A model generated the notes under the pieces. That model was not told the origin of the DNA and did no database searches. It was given only the letters and a program-made list of their open reading frames with translations. Position numbers and translations under genes: made by a program. 64,000 nucleotides of DNA from Euclidia mi (lineage: Eukaryota; Arthropoda; Insecta; Lepidoptera; Erebidae), in NCBI GenBank assembly GCA_944739405.2, contig OX123190.2, positions 57,617,805 through 57,681,804 of the forward strand, given 5' to 3'. Below are positions 43,601-55,591 of this stretch, one piece after another (position 1 is the stretch's first letter; each line of letters opens with the position of its first letter).

Positions 43601-44400
43601 TCCTTATAAAAGTCTTTGAGTGTCTCCCCTCAATAAAAGTGAAAGAATCTATGTACTTACATCGCTCTAAGGAAAACGTAATTAGAAAACTATTTTATTA
43701 TTCCGTTACGTCAGTCGCGATTACCATCTCTATTGCATATATGTTAGCTAAAAGAAAATCGCGACCGAAGACAAAACACTAAGGAAATATTTATGAATGC
43801 AAACAGTAGCACTAACGCCATTATAATTTAAACGGAATGCTGTTTCGAAGCAAAATAAATAAGAAACGGAGAATGTCGAGGTTTTTTACTTTCCTTTTAG
43901 ATCTCGGGGAACGCGATCCTCAATTTGATTTCTGTAGAAAGGTTTCCTTATCAAAACGTACCAAATAAAATTTATCCCAGTCACTGTTTTATATTCATTA
44001 GATTCAGATTTATTTATTGCAAAATTATCGTAAGCGTTACTAGTTAGTATCTGTTTGTGATACTGTGCAAATAATGTGAGAACGTATCGCTATATCGGGA
44101 ACTAGTAGTATTAACACCTACACCGTGCAAGCTCATGCAATATCAATGCAAACAAACGTACTCACCATCAGATAGATTATTGCCATAGGATTCACTTTTT
44201 CGTTTTGTAGCTGTTGGCTTTGCCATTTTCAACGGTTTTGCCTCAGGATCTTCATATTCGAGCGGCGGCGCACCAATTGCATTCCTTGAACCGCCATTGG
44301 TAGTCAACAGCGCTACCATAAACCAGATAGCTGTCAGTATGAGCACAGCTTTTAATATCAATGTCCGCCTCCGTAGGAAAAACATACTGTAGTATTTCAT
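37529..44400 (-). CDS. Pgant9: polypeptide N-acetylgalactosaminyltransferase with alternative lectin exons
   Basis: The enzyme transfers GalNAc from UDP-GalNAc to Ser/Thr of secreted and membrane proteins in the Golgi, the first step of mucin-type O-glycosylation. Coding exons (minus strand): 44400-44166, 42544-42352, 42029-41860, 41768-41604, 41530-41067, 40981-40799, one of 40621-40514 / 40313-40191 / 39904-39800, 38850-38722, 37690-37529. All introns are GT-AG and phases agree, giving 602, 607 or 601 residues, normal for the family. Residues 1-78: short basic tail, a membrane anchor (about 15-35) and stem. The catalytic domain carries VVICFHNEAWSVLLRTVHSV, EIILVDDFSD, the metal-binding D-x-H in YLDSHCE, and DIWGGENLELSFKTW. 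The lectin domain follows with three CLD/C-M-A repeats. I recall alternative lectin exons in Drosophila Pgant9. Family certain; orthology to Pgant9 likely. Confidence 0.93.
38722..38850 (-). CDS. Pgant9: pgant coding exon 8 (lectin beta repeat)
   Basis: Acceptor catttacag, strong donor AAG|GTAAGT. It encodes YWMYSKNGEIRRDETCLDYS, then VVLYPCHGAKGNQLW. The first Tyr-Trp completes the Q-x-W motif begun by whichever exon 7 is used. Confidence 0.92.
39800..39904 (-). CDS. Pgant9: pgant alternative exon 7c (lectin alpha repeat, acidic)
   Basis: 35 codons, phase 0/0. Acceptor gatggcatcag, donor CAG|GTTTGT. It encodes IANAETEMCLDSPAGPDD, then KKPVNVWPCHGEYGNQ. Net charge is about -4. It is closest to the ordinary family pattern (V-x-V-W/Y-P-C-H-G). 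Confidence 0.85.
40191..40313 (-). CDS. Pgant9: pgant alternative exon 7b (lectin alpha repeat, acidic and longer)
   Basis: 41 codons, phase 0/0. Acceptor ccgctgatag, donor CAG|GTACTC. It encodes IRNYEVSTHCLDGP, an acidic insert LQDDLQDEKDLAEL, and KIHKCHSMGGNQ. Net charge is about -4. The longer loop between C-L-D and the C-H pair distinguishes it. Confidence 0.85.
40514..40621 (-). CDS. Pgant9: pgant alternative exon 7a (lectin alpha repeat, basic)
   Basis: 36 codons, phase 0/0. Acceptor tacttgtacag, donor CAG|GTCTTC, which is weak after the GT. It encodes IRNVAFQKICLDSP, then RKSDHHKPVGLYPC and HRQGGNQ. It keeps the C-L-D and G-N-Q marks of the sugar-binding repeat. Counting K/R against D/E gives a net charge of about +4, unlike the other two exons. 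Confidence 0.85.
40799..40981 (-). CDS. Pgant9: pgant coding exon 6 (linker to lectin domain)
   Basis: Acceptor tcgatatag, donor CGAG|GTGCGT, phase 0 at both ends. It encodes VWLDDYAKYYYQR, RKSLREKLGCKSFEWYLKN and IYPELFIPGE, ending H-G-E immediately before the alternative exons. Confidence 0.93.
41067..41530 (-). CDS. Pgant9: pgant coding exon 5 (catalytic core, Gal/GalNAc-T motif)
   Basis: Acceptor catttcag, donor GGAG|GTAAGC, phase 0 at its end. It carries VWSPTMAGGLFAIDKEFFEK, then FDIWGGENLELSFKTWMCGG and PCSHVGHIFR, the acceptor-side motif of GalNAc-transferases. All family-specific residues that I know in this stretch look intact. Confidence 0.94.
41604..41768 (-). CDS. Pgant9: pgant coding exon 4 (metal-binding D-x-H)
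   Basis: Acceptor tttattttag, donor GAAG|GTAAAA. It encodes RREGLIRARLLGARYVTAPV and LTYLDSHCECTEG. Asp and His of D-S-H bind the manganese ion and UDP. Confidence 0.93.
41860..42029 (-). CDS. Pgant9: pgant coding exon 3 (nucleotide-sugar fold)
   Basis: Acceptor tttccacag, donor ATGC|GTACGT. It encodes LPQTSVVICFHNEAWSVLLR and the following ILVDDFSDM. The Pro codon is split over the next junction to give D-M-P-H-L, as in the family. Confidence 0.93.
42352..42544 (-). CDS. Pgant9: pgant coding exon 2 (stem and start of catalytic domain)
   Basis: Acceptor tcatcccgtag, donor AATG|GTAAGG. It encodes the family block GELGKPVVLP, then NAFNQYVSDLISIRRKLPD, and ends in a split Trp codon. It is the end of a 1.6-kb intron that contains a MITE. 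Confidence 0.92.
43204..43415. mobile_element. foldback MITE in pgant intron 1
   Basis: ttcaatattcgatctatc (43206-43223) and its reverse complement (43396-43413) form the outer arms. Inner arms follow (gattcgtttttgaca at about 43329-43343, paired with tgtcaaacacgaatc at about 43362-43376). The left arm is interrupted by an RTE-tail fragment (43234-43310), so the uninterrupted MITE would be about 135 bp. Confidence 0.7.
43234..43310 (+). mobile_element. RTE-tail SINE-like fragment inside the intronic MITE
   Basis: gcgaaaagtgggcgtttaat, then atgcctctgcctacccc and gggcgtgagtctatg, with a TATG-like tail, match the last third of the elements at 29934-30166 and 62616-62842. It is 5'-truncated. No clear target duplication. 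Confidence 0.8.
44166..44400 (-). CDS. Pgant9: pgant coding exon 1 (N-terminal anchor)
   Basis: ATG at 44400 in the context gtcaaATGaaa. It encodes MKYYSMFFLRRRTLILKAVL followed by a hydrophobic stretch, a type II signal anchor. Donor ATG|GTGAGT, phase 1. The start was chosen because the basic-then-hydrophobic pattern begins at once; 5' UTR exons are not resolvable. Confidence 0.88.
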
Positions 44401-45489
44401 TTGACGGAATTTATTATTTATACAAGACTGAATAAATCTACCAAGTGTAAGCCATTCACTCAGTACATTTCTTGAAACTTTTCTATTTTAGTCTTATCTT
44501 CATTAATATCTAGGATGTTTAAATCAAATAATCTTCTTTACAGAATTTGAGCAATAATGTTTACACTATCTATAATCACAAAAGGGTGACTAGCATAAAA
44601 TAATGAGAGATATGTATTCGTATTTTTACGATTGTCACAAGATATGCCTCTTCGATATGACAGTTGCGCTGATAGACAATTATTTCACATGACTTTGGTG
44701 AATATTTTGGCTATAAATTCGCCTCAGTTTGTTTACTATTTATGAGTTTCTTCCTTGTTTTTTGTTTCATTTCCAACTCTTCAATGAGCATGATTTATCA
44801 TCCATATTCTTCAACGAGAGCCCTGTGAACAAAATTGTTACTTATCAATAACGTACACGCACACTCTATCAAGCTACGTAAATAAAATACACATAATTTT
44901 GATTGATGTTCTTTTCTAAGTATAGCTGTATTTATGGCAGGCGATTTTTCGCCAAATCCCCGCCGGTGGCTACTGAAAAGGTAATTGTGTCGGAAGGCCC
45001 CTTTTAGGGGCTCTCCACCTTGGATACCGTGATTACAAAAAATATACCTATTCAGCCCGAAATAATAAGGTGTAATAACTTTGGCTTTTATATTAAACTA
45101 TGAATAGATAGGTTCTTAGATACTTCTATATAAAAATAACCATCACGTGGAATAGATTCAGTACGTATTATTCTTGTTTTCAATAGAATGAATGTTGAAA
45201 ATGCTTCTATTATAATCATCCTACTCACTAACATTATAATATTCAAAGATTGTGGGTGAGTTGTTTGGATATTTGTAACTCAATCCCGCTAAGGTTTAAC
45301 GAATTCGTTTTATACAAATCCGTTTACCACATATATAGTTTTTAACTTGGAATTATGGCATTTCATTTTAAGCTTATATAACATAAAAGTACTTACAAAA
45401 AATCGAGTGTATCAAGGATATGTAGATATGTAAATAAGTCTATATATCAATATCAATAGTATTATAAATAATAATGTTAAGCTTTTGAA
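44401..45489. other. pgant upstream region, no further gene seen
   Basis: The promoter and any 5' UTR exons of the pgant gene must lie here or further to the right, but no TATA, initiator or acceptor could be fixed. A GC-balanced patch at 44940-45030 (ccccgccggtggctactg, aggccccttttaggggctct) is unassigned. Confidence 0.4.
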
Positions 45490-45640
45490 ATATCTATCTA
45501 TGTATCTATCTTCACGTCAACCTCTCATTGGGGTGGGCCGAGACTATGGAGCGTCAAACGCTCCTGTTCAAACGCACCTTTTTATCTACCTCGACATTAA
45601 CCTCATCATGCATGCTCTTCGTTTATCCGAAATCAAGGTA
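45490..45640 (-). mobile_element. RTE-like LINE 3' end, another subfamily
   Basis: tatctatctatgtatctatc, then cacgtcaacctctcattggg and ccgagactatggagcgtc, has the same order as the LINE 3' end at 770-880, with many differences. tcatcatgcatgctcttcg parallels tctcatgcatgctcttctg there. It is a diverged, truncated 3' end on the minus strand. Confidence 0.6.
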
Positions 45641-48600
45641 CCTACTTTTGATTTGGCCCTTTTTCAATATGGCACCTATTTTTTGACGTACGTCCGACTT
45701 AGGCTCCCCTGTATTAAAAGAATATCAAGAATACTAATATAAACAATACCGACATTATTAAAAAATATCCTAAAAACGAATGATTTTGCGAAAGCACCTT
45801 TAAAAAACCTTTGAAGCCTAAACGTTATTTTATTTTTAAAGGGTTTTAGTTACGGCCGGCACATTAATTATAACGTCAAACCAAAGGTTTAGCAGCCCTC
45901 GAATCCGTACCACTAAAGATGTACAATGAAGCCCTTTTCCGGTGGTATGGGGTAGGTGGTGGTTTCCGCCTTGCGACTGATGGATTGTTCTGCTTCGTGC
46001 ATTATCGGGGCTAGCTGGCTGTGCCATTTTTCAAGTGGTCACACAGCTATTTTGTAGACCAGACCGGCAATATAGGACGATATGGGCTTAAAAAATGCGT
46101 TCTAGTAATTCTTTCGCGGCATAATGTTGATCTAAATACCTTGTAAGTTTATGTATCTTCTTATCTAATAAAGCTATACTGCTAAAAATAAAGTTATTAA
46201 GTTTAATACTTACTGAGTTGTGTGTCTTATTTATAGAACGATAAATGTCTGATGAAAATAAATATATATTTTTTTGTAAAAAGTATGATAAAGTTGTTAC
46301 GTATATAAATTAAGAGGACAAATTTAAATCGACGCTGTGAAATAAAATTACTCTGTAACTTGTTATACATAGTATCAGTTTGATGCTAAACTCTCAAGGC
46401 GCCAGTTTCAAAGGAGATGTACCATTTGGCCATACATTATGGGCCTGGCACGGCCAAACACAACACCATGTGTGTTTTGAAGATAAATGACTACTCTATT
46501 AACCTGTATAATTTCTTTTTAAATAACTTTTGGTGGAAATAAGATACGAGATATTTGAAATGGAAATTATTCCGCAACTAAATATACCTCAAAATTGAAT
46601 TTTAACATAAATATAATACCTAGATGTAAATAAAAGTATGTCTTTGCGTCTTAAAGAACAAAAACTACATAAAGAGTGGCCAATAATAATGAATAATCAC
46701 CTGTGTACTAGGGAACCTCGTACTATGTATACTCGTCCAAAAAAGCTAACCACAATCACAAACACCGCTGCATATTCTTGGCATGGATAGAAGGTACTGA
46801 TCATTATTATTGAATTTATATTCAATTACATTACATTAAAACCGTACGAAAACACCAATAAATGAGAGCAAAATATTTACGATACACAGTAGCAACACGA
46901 ATGACATAAGTTGACATAACAGATAAAAAAAGTGTTGCAAATGGTTTGAAAAAATATTTCTACCATCGATTAAAAAACAAAACGATTTTTACCGATTAAT
47001 AATTATGGAATGTATAATAAATTATATATTTCTTGATTCTTTTTACAAATATACTTATAAAGTAAATAAAATATATTGTTTTCTAATATAGTAATAAAAA
47101 TATTATTTCCTTAAAACAATTTATGCCTACCATACTTCATTTTATTTTTAATGCTGGCAACATAAGACATTCATCCGCTATTACCATAGCTTATTCAAAA
47201 TAATTAATCTTTAAAAACTAAATTCTTTCACCGATACTCTATCAAGAAACGAAAACGATGTAAAATTTTTAAAAATTATGTGTTTAATTTCAACGATTCA
47301 CAACTTTCTGGCCGCTACAGGCCGTATTTGGTCTTTCTCCTTTCTACTTAAAGTACCAACGTAATTCACAATTTTCAGTCCATTTTAAATATTTGAAGAA
47401 AAGTGGAGGCGGCTATCGCGTTATCTTATTTAAAAAATATTTTATTCAGAAAGTAAAAAGCATTTCAATAAAATTTCAATAGGTAGGTCTTGTCGAGACG
47501 TGAAATGGAAATGAGAATAAAATACGAAGATTCCTTAGGTAATCTGACCTCAATTTTTATATTACTGCACACACTTAACCCAAATTTTATCCAAGTCTGA
47601 ATTTAACTTTTTGATGAAACCTACAAGTTTTGCATCATTTTAAAGTGTTACTTTACCTCGTAACAGCGGTGTTCTTGCAAATTTGTAACCGGTTCGTATC
47701 TGTAACAATTATAGAAACATTTAAACCTGGAGATAAGGCAGATGCGTCAATTTCGATACGTTTACCCAAAGAGCGGTGTCGAAATACAAGCAATAAATTA
47801 GATAAAATCTTTACGGTTTCAAATTTAACGTAAATATCTCCAAATGGTGAAATATCCGAACGTCTGAGACGTCTGGTGTAATAAATTTGAGATATCTCCT
47901 CCCGAGGGCTTATAGCGATTTTAGCCGAATTGGTATAATTTTTAAATGTTCATCATGGATATTATTGGAATGGTTTACGTTAAAAACATATTTGCGACAT
48001 TTTTGTGATTTAAAAATAATCACACAAATGCAATCTTAAATTTTACTCATATCATTGTTTGCTTGTCTAATAAAAAATACGGACTTATTCTTTATGACGT
48101 ATACTAAAACGATACTGCTGCTGCTGATGATGATCATGATGAAATCGACACTGTTGTTGTTCAGGTCGATAGCTAGTACCTACAGACAATATTTAACATA
48201 ATTGGACTATCACTTAAGCAGACCTTGCCTATTATCACGTGATGTTTATCTTAGTCAAAACATCTGCTTAATCCAATTCCAATAAAGACCCACAAAAAAC
48301 ATACAGCAAACAACAGTAAATACTCAAGGTAGGTAGAAAATAGCCAGATAAATATGCTGAGAAGTAAATGGACAAATGATTTTTCACTTGTAAAAAAATC
48401 GAGCATTTTTGTCACACAAAACGTCTCTACAATACGTTATTCGTACAATATGCAATGCAGAAACTGCTACAATGGAAAAATATGCATTGTTTCTGTGTTA
48501 CTATAGTAATCATACAAATTACTCTTGCATCGCAGTTTATAAACGGGCTCATAGAAAATACTATGTATATAAAATAATATTACACTCGGGCAAACTTTAG

Positions 48601-49962
48601 GTTATCATAACATTTTGAACCAATTACTTTAAATGTATACAATTTTCCAATCTATTTGCTAGACATATAAACTGGATTTTATTATTTTCAAAGCGAAATC
48701 GAAGCCAAAATTTTTATTATGTTCAAAAATATGAACTTTATTATGAATATTCCAGACGTATTTAATTTTAAAAGCATATATTACTTCAGGCACTTCAGAC
48801 AATAAAAGAGGATTGCGGAATAATAAATTTTATTCAACCAAGTGGACGCATCGTTTTCAACATATCATTGGCCACATAAATTAAAGTTATCATACGACAT
48901 AAAAAGATGGCATTTGTAAAGCATGTCAACCATGCTTGTCTCACTAGTTAGGATTGCAAAGAACAATTTTAATAAAATAGTTTAAAGCGATGTCACAATA
49001 TAATGGTGCAGTGTTTCAGTTAAGCATTTAAATTATTTTGCGGGAGTTTGCAAACTGGTTATGCTTGAAGCCATAGCTTGAGCGGATAGTAAGTTTGTAG
49101 ACAGGTAAAACAATGACCAAGCTCCTTGGGACAATAGATACTGGTTTGGGACGTTCCTATCAGCTATTATAGTGATGCATATTATTCAGTACACTAATAT
49201 ATAGCGGAAGAGAAGTTTAGAAACCAAATCAACAGGATCAGTAGGTACTGTACTGTACTGGTTGGTTGATATGAATGAAAATTTTACTTATTAATCAATT
49301 TAAAAAAATCACCCGAACTTAGGTATTATTTTAGTGAATTTTTTAGTTGCATCACAGTAACTAAACTTTAGGATTGGCTTAGTGGTTTAAGCGGTCGTCT
49401 TAAACTTCAGCGCAATGAGTTCAACCACTAAACAGAACAAAGCTTAATTATTATTTGAGTATTTGTCAAGTGCCTGCAATACCAAATTTTCTCCCAAAGT
49501 TGTCTCTATATGGAATATTTATCAATTTAAGTGTATATTGCCGTGAATGCTTAAATATACGTTTTAGCACTAGGATTCATGTACATATTCCACGCCCAAG
49601 TGTAAGACTTACCTACACATCCAATAAAGATCAGAAGTCTTGTCTCAAAACTATTGGTTTAATGGCCGCAGTCTACAGTGCGTGCGCGCAGCCATGACCT
49701 AAGCGAGCCCGGTGGCGCCCGCCCTTCAGTCACGAGTTGATGTGCAACTGCTAATTTACTTCATAAAACCCTTTGTTTTATTATAGCCGCGTACAAATAA
49801 TAGATAACCGTGTTTCGAAAATTGCGTACAATAAACATGTAATATGATTACGGTTTGTTGACTGTCTTTAGTGTAAGAACACTTCGATTAAATACATCGA
49901 AGTGTGAAAAAGTCATCACCTTAATAATAGAATGATGAATGATTGTTCCGTTTTACTATCAG
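45641..49962. other. AT-rich intergenic stretch
   Basis: No gene is supported. Features noted: a more complex patch at 45850-46080 with unassigned short open frames, trinucleotide runs at 48115-48140 (ctgctgctgatgatgatcat), and a SINE-head-like phrase ggcttagtggtttaagcggt at 49378-49397. The short frames 47630-47833, 48409-48600 and 49455-49697 carry no motif. Confidence 0.45.
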
Positions 49963-50110
49963 TTCTTTTATTGCATAGGAAGACAAACGAGCAAGCGGGT
50001 CACCTGATGGTAAGTGATCACCGCCACCCATAGTCACCTGCAAGGCCCGAAGGATCACAAGTGCGTTGCCGACCTATTAAGAAAGGTAAACGGGCACGGA
50101 AAGCTGCAGA
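49963..50110 (-). repeat. lepidopteran dispersed repeat, opposite copy of 3858-4040
   Basis: It contains aagacaaacgagcaagcggg, tcacctgatggtaagtgatc and aagtgcgttgccgacc, phrases I know from an abundant lepidopteran family. The T-rich phrase ttcttttattgcatag precedes it. Confidence 0.65.
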
Positions 50111-53100
50111 CTTTTTCCCCGAGGCAATTCTGGATATGGCAACACCGTTCTTTATAAGGAATCATTACAAATTTGGAAGAAACATACTACCTTAATCAGG
50201 CTTTGAGATCTAGAAAACTTTTGTTTTCTAATATAGGTACTACGGTATTTAAAAATGCTGGTGGTTAATAACACTTGAATGTATATCCTGTAATTATCTT
50301 AAATTCTATAATAAATTACAATGAATTCATTTGTACTATTATAAAGAAGCAAAAAGTTGTGAGGATATATGAACGGACGTGAAACTACACGCAAAAACAA
50401 ATGAACAAGTTATGATGAAACTTAACATTATTAGGTATATTTTCATCGTCAATTCCGGTTGCATCCACGTTGCATTTTCAACTTGGAGCCAAGCCAAATT
50501 TGTTAAAATATAAGTCCCTTTTTTCACACATTTAAAGGTACTGATTCCCCAAAATGACAAAGATCTTCATGACCGGCGACGCCTTAATATGGTCTTCGAA
50601 AAGTCAGCAGTAGGCACCGTAGTTTTCTGATCTGATACCTTCCACATGACAGATTTTTGGTATCTCCGATCTCTATTTTATGGCTATCGCTCTCTATATT
50701 ATATATCAGAATAAAAGAAAGCCGCAGGCGAAAACTTATGCGATATAAATATGATTAGGTACTTAATACCTATTCTTGACAGTATATATACAAAGTAATA
50801 TGGATCATAATTATATTCTAAAACTGGTAAAATATTATTGAAATTAACAAAGCACCTAAACATTTGAGATCTTCAAAATACAGATTAATAGCCGTGAACA
50901 AACCGCCTTACCAAGATTAACTAAGATTACTTTGAGTTAAATGTTAATTAATGCCACAACGATCCGGCATTATAGAAATCTGGATGAATAAGAGGGAAAA
51001 GGATAACGATAAAAGTAAAAGGACAGCTTTAGTTGCTTTAAATTTTTTATTACATTATAAATAATAGTGACAAATAGAACAAAACAGAACATTAATCTTA
51101 ATAAAAAATGTTATATATTTACAAGTGTACCCTCAGTTATGTTGTTTGGTATGTTTTGTTTTAAAATAATTACTATTGATGGCTTAATAAATCGCTCTCG
51201 AAGCAGCTGATGGATATTTCCCTAGCAGAGATTAGTCTTGATAATAAACCAATTACTTCATCCTGAGTGAGAACAAAATTAAAAAAATGGCGCGTCAGAA
51301 GCTAAATCGTTGGGGACCTCGAATACAACGAAGACAAAATGACCTAATTTGGCAATCCCTCTTGAGAATTCATTTTTCTCTTTATCGTAGTCAATAGAAC
51401 TCAACTGCCGACATCATTCTTGATGAATGTTATTTCCAAAATTGTAACAAGAATATTACTAGATATAAGTATAACGAGATGCTACAAGAGATCAATTCAA
51501 TCTATTGGGTTTTGTAGGTATTCGTTCATAATAATAAAGAACATTTTGAAGATTTGTGACTGAAAATTCTATACTTCTATGTTCTTAAAATACAATGCAT
51601 GCTGCCATTTTACGTTGGCAATATGTAAGTTAAATATCTATTTTAGACTTTGTCAAATAGTTTGCCTTCTCAGACATTATGCTTAGTCTCGATTAAAGTG
51701 ATTAAGACGGTACAGCTAGCTATACAATAATTATTTTGATTTCTCGACAAAATATGCGACAGATAAATCAAGCGTTATATCAAGGACAAACATTAACTTC
51801 AAAGAAGTCAAACTTTTAGAGTAGGTTAAATTTTTTGTACAAATACATAACGAGTGAAGCATTGAAGTTGCATTCATTGGTACGCGTACAAAGCCTGTCC
51901 CACGTGCAAGATGCTCTTACAGTAATTGCAGCGTGGGTAGCCTTTGTTCAAAGCCACCAAACCAAACAATAAACAAAACGGTTAGGGAATATTCTTAGGC
52001 TTCTTAAGTGAAATAGAAAGAAAATATATAAATAAATATAGCTCCCTGGCGTAATGATTTAAAAATAAAGGTGGAATGTCTTTTAGCACAATGATAATTA
52101 TATGTTTCTTTATAAATATACCGGTACACTACAAGGTAATTTGAATAGATTCTGTAAAATAGGAGCAAAATATACTAACTTCATTGAAAGGTTTTAGCCG
52201 ACCTGTAAAACAATAACAATTTCATAAGTTGCAAAGCAAACAACATGAATTAAGTCAGTTATTTTCACAGTAAATTCAATTACAGAACAACTAAAGAAAA
52301 TAATACTAAGTACTAGAAACAATGTCATCAATGCAGACACATAAAGTAAGATTGCATGTGCTGGGTAAAATGCAAACGGCTGCACCGGTCAGGGGTCACC
52401 AACCGACCCCCGCGCTAATCCTACCCCACACCTGGCCCCTAAGAGACCTGCTAATGACATTTGCGAGGTCCTAAGCCTAATACATGCCATCACAAACTTC
52501 GCGATGAAATGTTTTGTTTGTTATTTGTAAATATGAATTGCACACCAAAAATAATAGATTTAGTTGCCGCTTTATACTTGAGTCTTTAATCACAAATTGG
52601 TTTTTATTTTACTAGCATTTGAGTCAAGTGTTGTCCTGTATCACGCAGCAAACCGCAGCCGATGTAGACAGCTAGTTGACAGACTCAAAAGGATCACACA
52701 CGCACGATCATCAACAGTGAGGTAAACGACTGAAGAGAGAAGAGAAAGTGGCCTGGATTCACCCAGGACAAAAATGGGATGTATTTAAATTTTGTAATTG
52801 GCTGATATATTATGAATAGAAATATATAAGTAGGTGTGTTTATAAGTATTAATTGTTTGATTGTCAAGGCTCTAACTTTTTCAATTTGCGTCTGAATGCA
52901 AATGAAAATGTAGGTAAGAAGTATTAAAAGATTGTTTTGGATGACTAATTTATGTGTAATTATAAATGTGTTTTATGGCCTACACATGGGTAGGACATAA
53001 AACACATTCATATGCGACATTATATATATGTGATCGCATAACATTTAAGATGATACCTGGCGACAAATAAATATTGGGACACTTATTTGTGATCATACAT

Positions 53101-53289
53101 TATGCATGCCAAAGCTGTTTTGTGTTATTAATTCAACCTGTATGAAACCAGCTTTGAAGGTTCGAGAAAACGCTTTATTTTGAATGACTACTTTAACATA
53201 TTTTATACTTTTAGTACGTTTTCTAGTCCAATGACTAGGTACAGTTACGGTCCAGCTACTTGACCTCAGACATCACAAGTTATCGAGCG
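50111..53289. other. AT-rich intergenic stretch
   Basis: No gene, RNA or element that I can support. A C-rich patch at 52395-52445 (accgacccccgcgctaatcc) is isolated and unassigned. Confidence 0.5.
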
Positions 53290-53580
53290 GGGTTCTAGGT
53301 AATGTAAGGTTAAACCAGTTTTTCAGGCTCCTTGACTGTCCATAACGACTTTCATAGGTGTGTACATAATAAGCGGGACTGGCTTAACGTGCTCTCGAGA
53401 TCCGTATGGGAACTGACATGCAAGCCTCGCCGGCTGAGCTTGTATTAAAATATTTATTGCCAAGTGTCGGTAGACTTTTCCAGAGGAGCCATTCTGTTGT
53501 GCACGATATAAATAATGTTGACAGACTATCTGTCCCTCTTTATTTTCGGACCGGCTAGAAAGAGATGGTATCAATTAAGT
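53290..53580 (-). repeat. GC-balanced block, probably repeat-derived
   Basis: An 83-codon minus-strand frame (53323-53574) lies in a block with the phrase ggcttaacgtgctctcgag, similar to a phrase I recall from lepidopteran repeats. No protein domain is recognised. An isolated exon cannot be excluded. Confidence 0.35.
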
Positions 53581-55000
53581 CCTGTGAAAAACTTTGGAAT
53601 GAAATTTACTGTTTAGTTTTAGGTGGCTTATATTTACTCTATTCGTTTTCTAAACAATTCTCAATAGAGACACTGTTAACGTGAGTTCTCACTGAGCTCA
53701 GCGATTTTAATTAAAGATTTATGGGTAAAAACTTATTAAACGCTTACATATTTCTATTTCTTGATAATAGCATCAAATAAAACGGGAAATATTGCGCAAA
53801 TATTCCAAACAAAACAAATCGCAAATCATTGATGTCATTCTAAATTAATGCATATCGTCGTAATCGTAACCATGATAACTTTGCCGGCTTTTTTTAAGTG
53901 ACAAGTGTCTACACATTTTCATATAATAGAGAAGTTTCGTGCAAGTGAAATAAATTATACAAGTATCTAGTGAAACATGTCAAAATAATAGTAGTTTCAT
54001 TCATCAATTAATGTTAAAATTGATAATAAGTATTCTACTTGACAGCAAAACACTATGACGTCACTACGTCATATTTCATACAAGTAAACGCCCTAGCAAA
54101 GGTCGTTTTTGACATTTCATTAAAAATGCTTGATTTGACTAGTTGAAAACAACCCTATTATGATAGTATTCAAATACATTTCCGTTCAGTGATATTTTGG
54201 GTATAATTTGGAGTTTGGACAAGGTATCAATACTCATAAATACGCAAACAATCTTCTCGCATATTATATAAGATGCGATTTATAAGAATATCAATAAGGT
54301 TTATAGATATATATAAAGTACCGTTTAATTTAACAACAAAAAACATGTTAGTCGAGGCACTCAGCTCAACCAACCATAACCATCATAGTTGCCATGACAA
54401 CAAAGACGTCTTCATTTCAAACAAGTTTAAGTAGCAATAGCGAAATGACCACGTCTCACCGATCACGCACTTCTAAGCACACAGCACATTAACCTAGTAG
54501 TTTTAGCGCAGATTTACACTTCATGCGAACTAAGTAATGGCACTTCAAGGAATAGAAATGAACATAAAACAAACAAAGTTTAACTTTTATTAGGACAAAT
54601 AGGACAAATAGTACACAATTTTCTAGTATGTTTTCGTTATCTCGAGTACCAGGACTTCTTTTACTAAAGCGTAGGTTTTACTTGACATTATGTGTCACTG
54701 ATAGTGTCCGTTTGTGCGCATTATTTTGTAGTAGTAGAAACTAGGCAGAGCAAAAATAAAATAGCAGAATTGTTACTTCATTCTGGCATCAAATAAAGAA
54801 AACTGTTGTCAAACCGATGTAATTTATTTTATTATGTGTTTTTTACAAAACTTACACAAGCTGTAGCTGCGACTGTTTATCTTCAGGGTTGCCAATGGCA
54901 ATAAGTCATGTGGTGCTTAGTTGCCCTAGTGACATACAATGTAAAACATTTTTGCCAATAATTCTTGAAAAAATTTTGCTTGTTTCCATTTAGTCTCTTC
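53581..55000. other. AT-rich intergenic stretch
   Basis: Nothing is recognised beyond simple sequence. Confidence 0.5.
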
Positions 55001-55053
55001 GAGTACGTGACAAAGTTATCCATTTAGGCTGTTTGAGTACGTGACAAAGTTAT
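55001..55053. repeat. 34-bp tandem duplication
   Basis: gagtacgtgacaaagttat occurs at 55001-55019 and 55035-55053 without a mismatch. The intervening part is atccatttaggctgttt. Confidence 0.85.
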
Positions 55054-55274
55054 TTAAGTGCCAGTACCAGAAAAAAATAATTTTATTAAACATTTTCAGC
55101 TGATAATTTAAAACAACTAATTGTTATATTATCAATGTTATATTGATTGAACAGGTAAATAAAACTGTACTATGTCCATTCAACCGAAGAAATATTATGA
55201 AAGTATGTATATGTGCAAACCGGGACATACAAATTGTAAAAAATATGTTTAAAATAAGCATTCTTTGTCTAAAC

Positions 55275-55583
55275 CAGCGTTTCCCATTTGCCGGGTTGCG
55301 ACCCGGTACCGGGCCGTCAAAATAAACTACCGGGTCGCAACATTCCCGCCTTGTTTTCAAAATAATACCTACTATCGATCGACGTATAGTTTAGTGACTA
55401 AATAGGCGATACCAAAATATTATAATTAAGTACCTAGTATTAATAAAAGACATTTCTACTATTAATAAATGTGTATTATTTAACCTTAATGGAACCAGCT
55501 TGGGTTTAAAAGTATTCAATGGGTCACGAAGGGGCAATATGAAAATTACCGGGCCATGGCAGAACAATGTTTGGGAAACACTG
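55275..55583. mobile_element. hAT-type MITE with intact 8-bp target duplication
   Basis: The ends CAGCGTTTCCCA and TGGGAAACACTG are inverted with one mismatch. gtctaaac flanks both sides (55267-55274 and 55584-55591). The ends C-A-G-(C/T)-G-T-T-T-(C)-C-C-A and an 8-bp duplication are typical of hAT. The interior repeats ccgggtcgcaac/ccgggttgcgac blocks near the left end. It has no coding capacity. Confidence 0.9.
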
Positions 55584-55591
55584 GTCTAAAC

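Noticed and set aside
53323..53574. Host exon on the minus strand
   Set aside because: No acceptor or donor in a consistent phase and no recognised domain. The block resembles repeat sequence, although I could not prove it.
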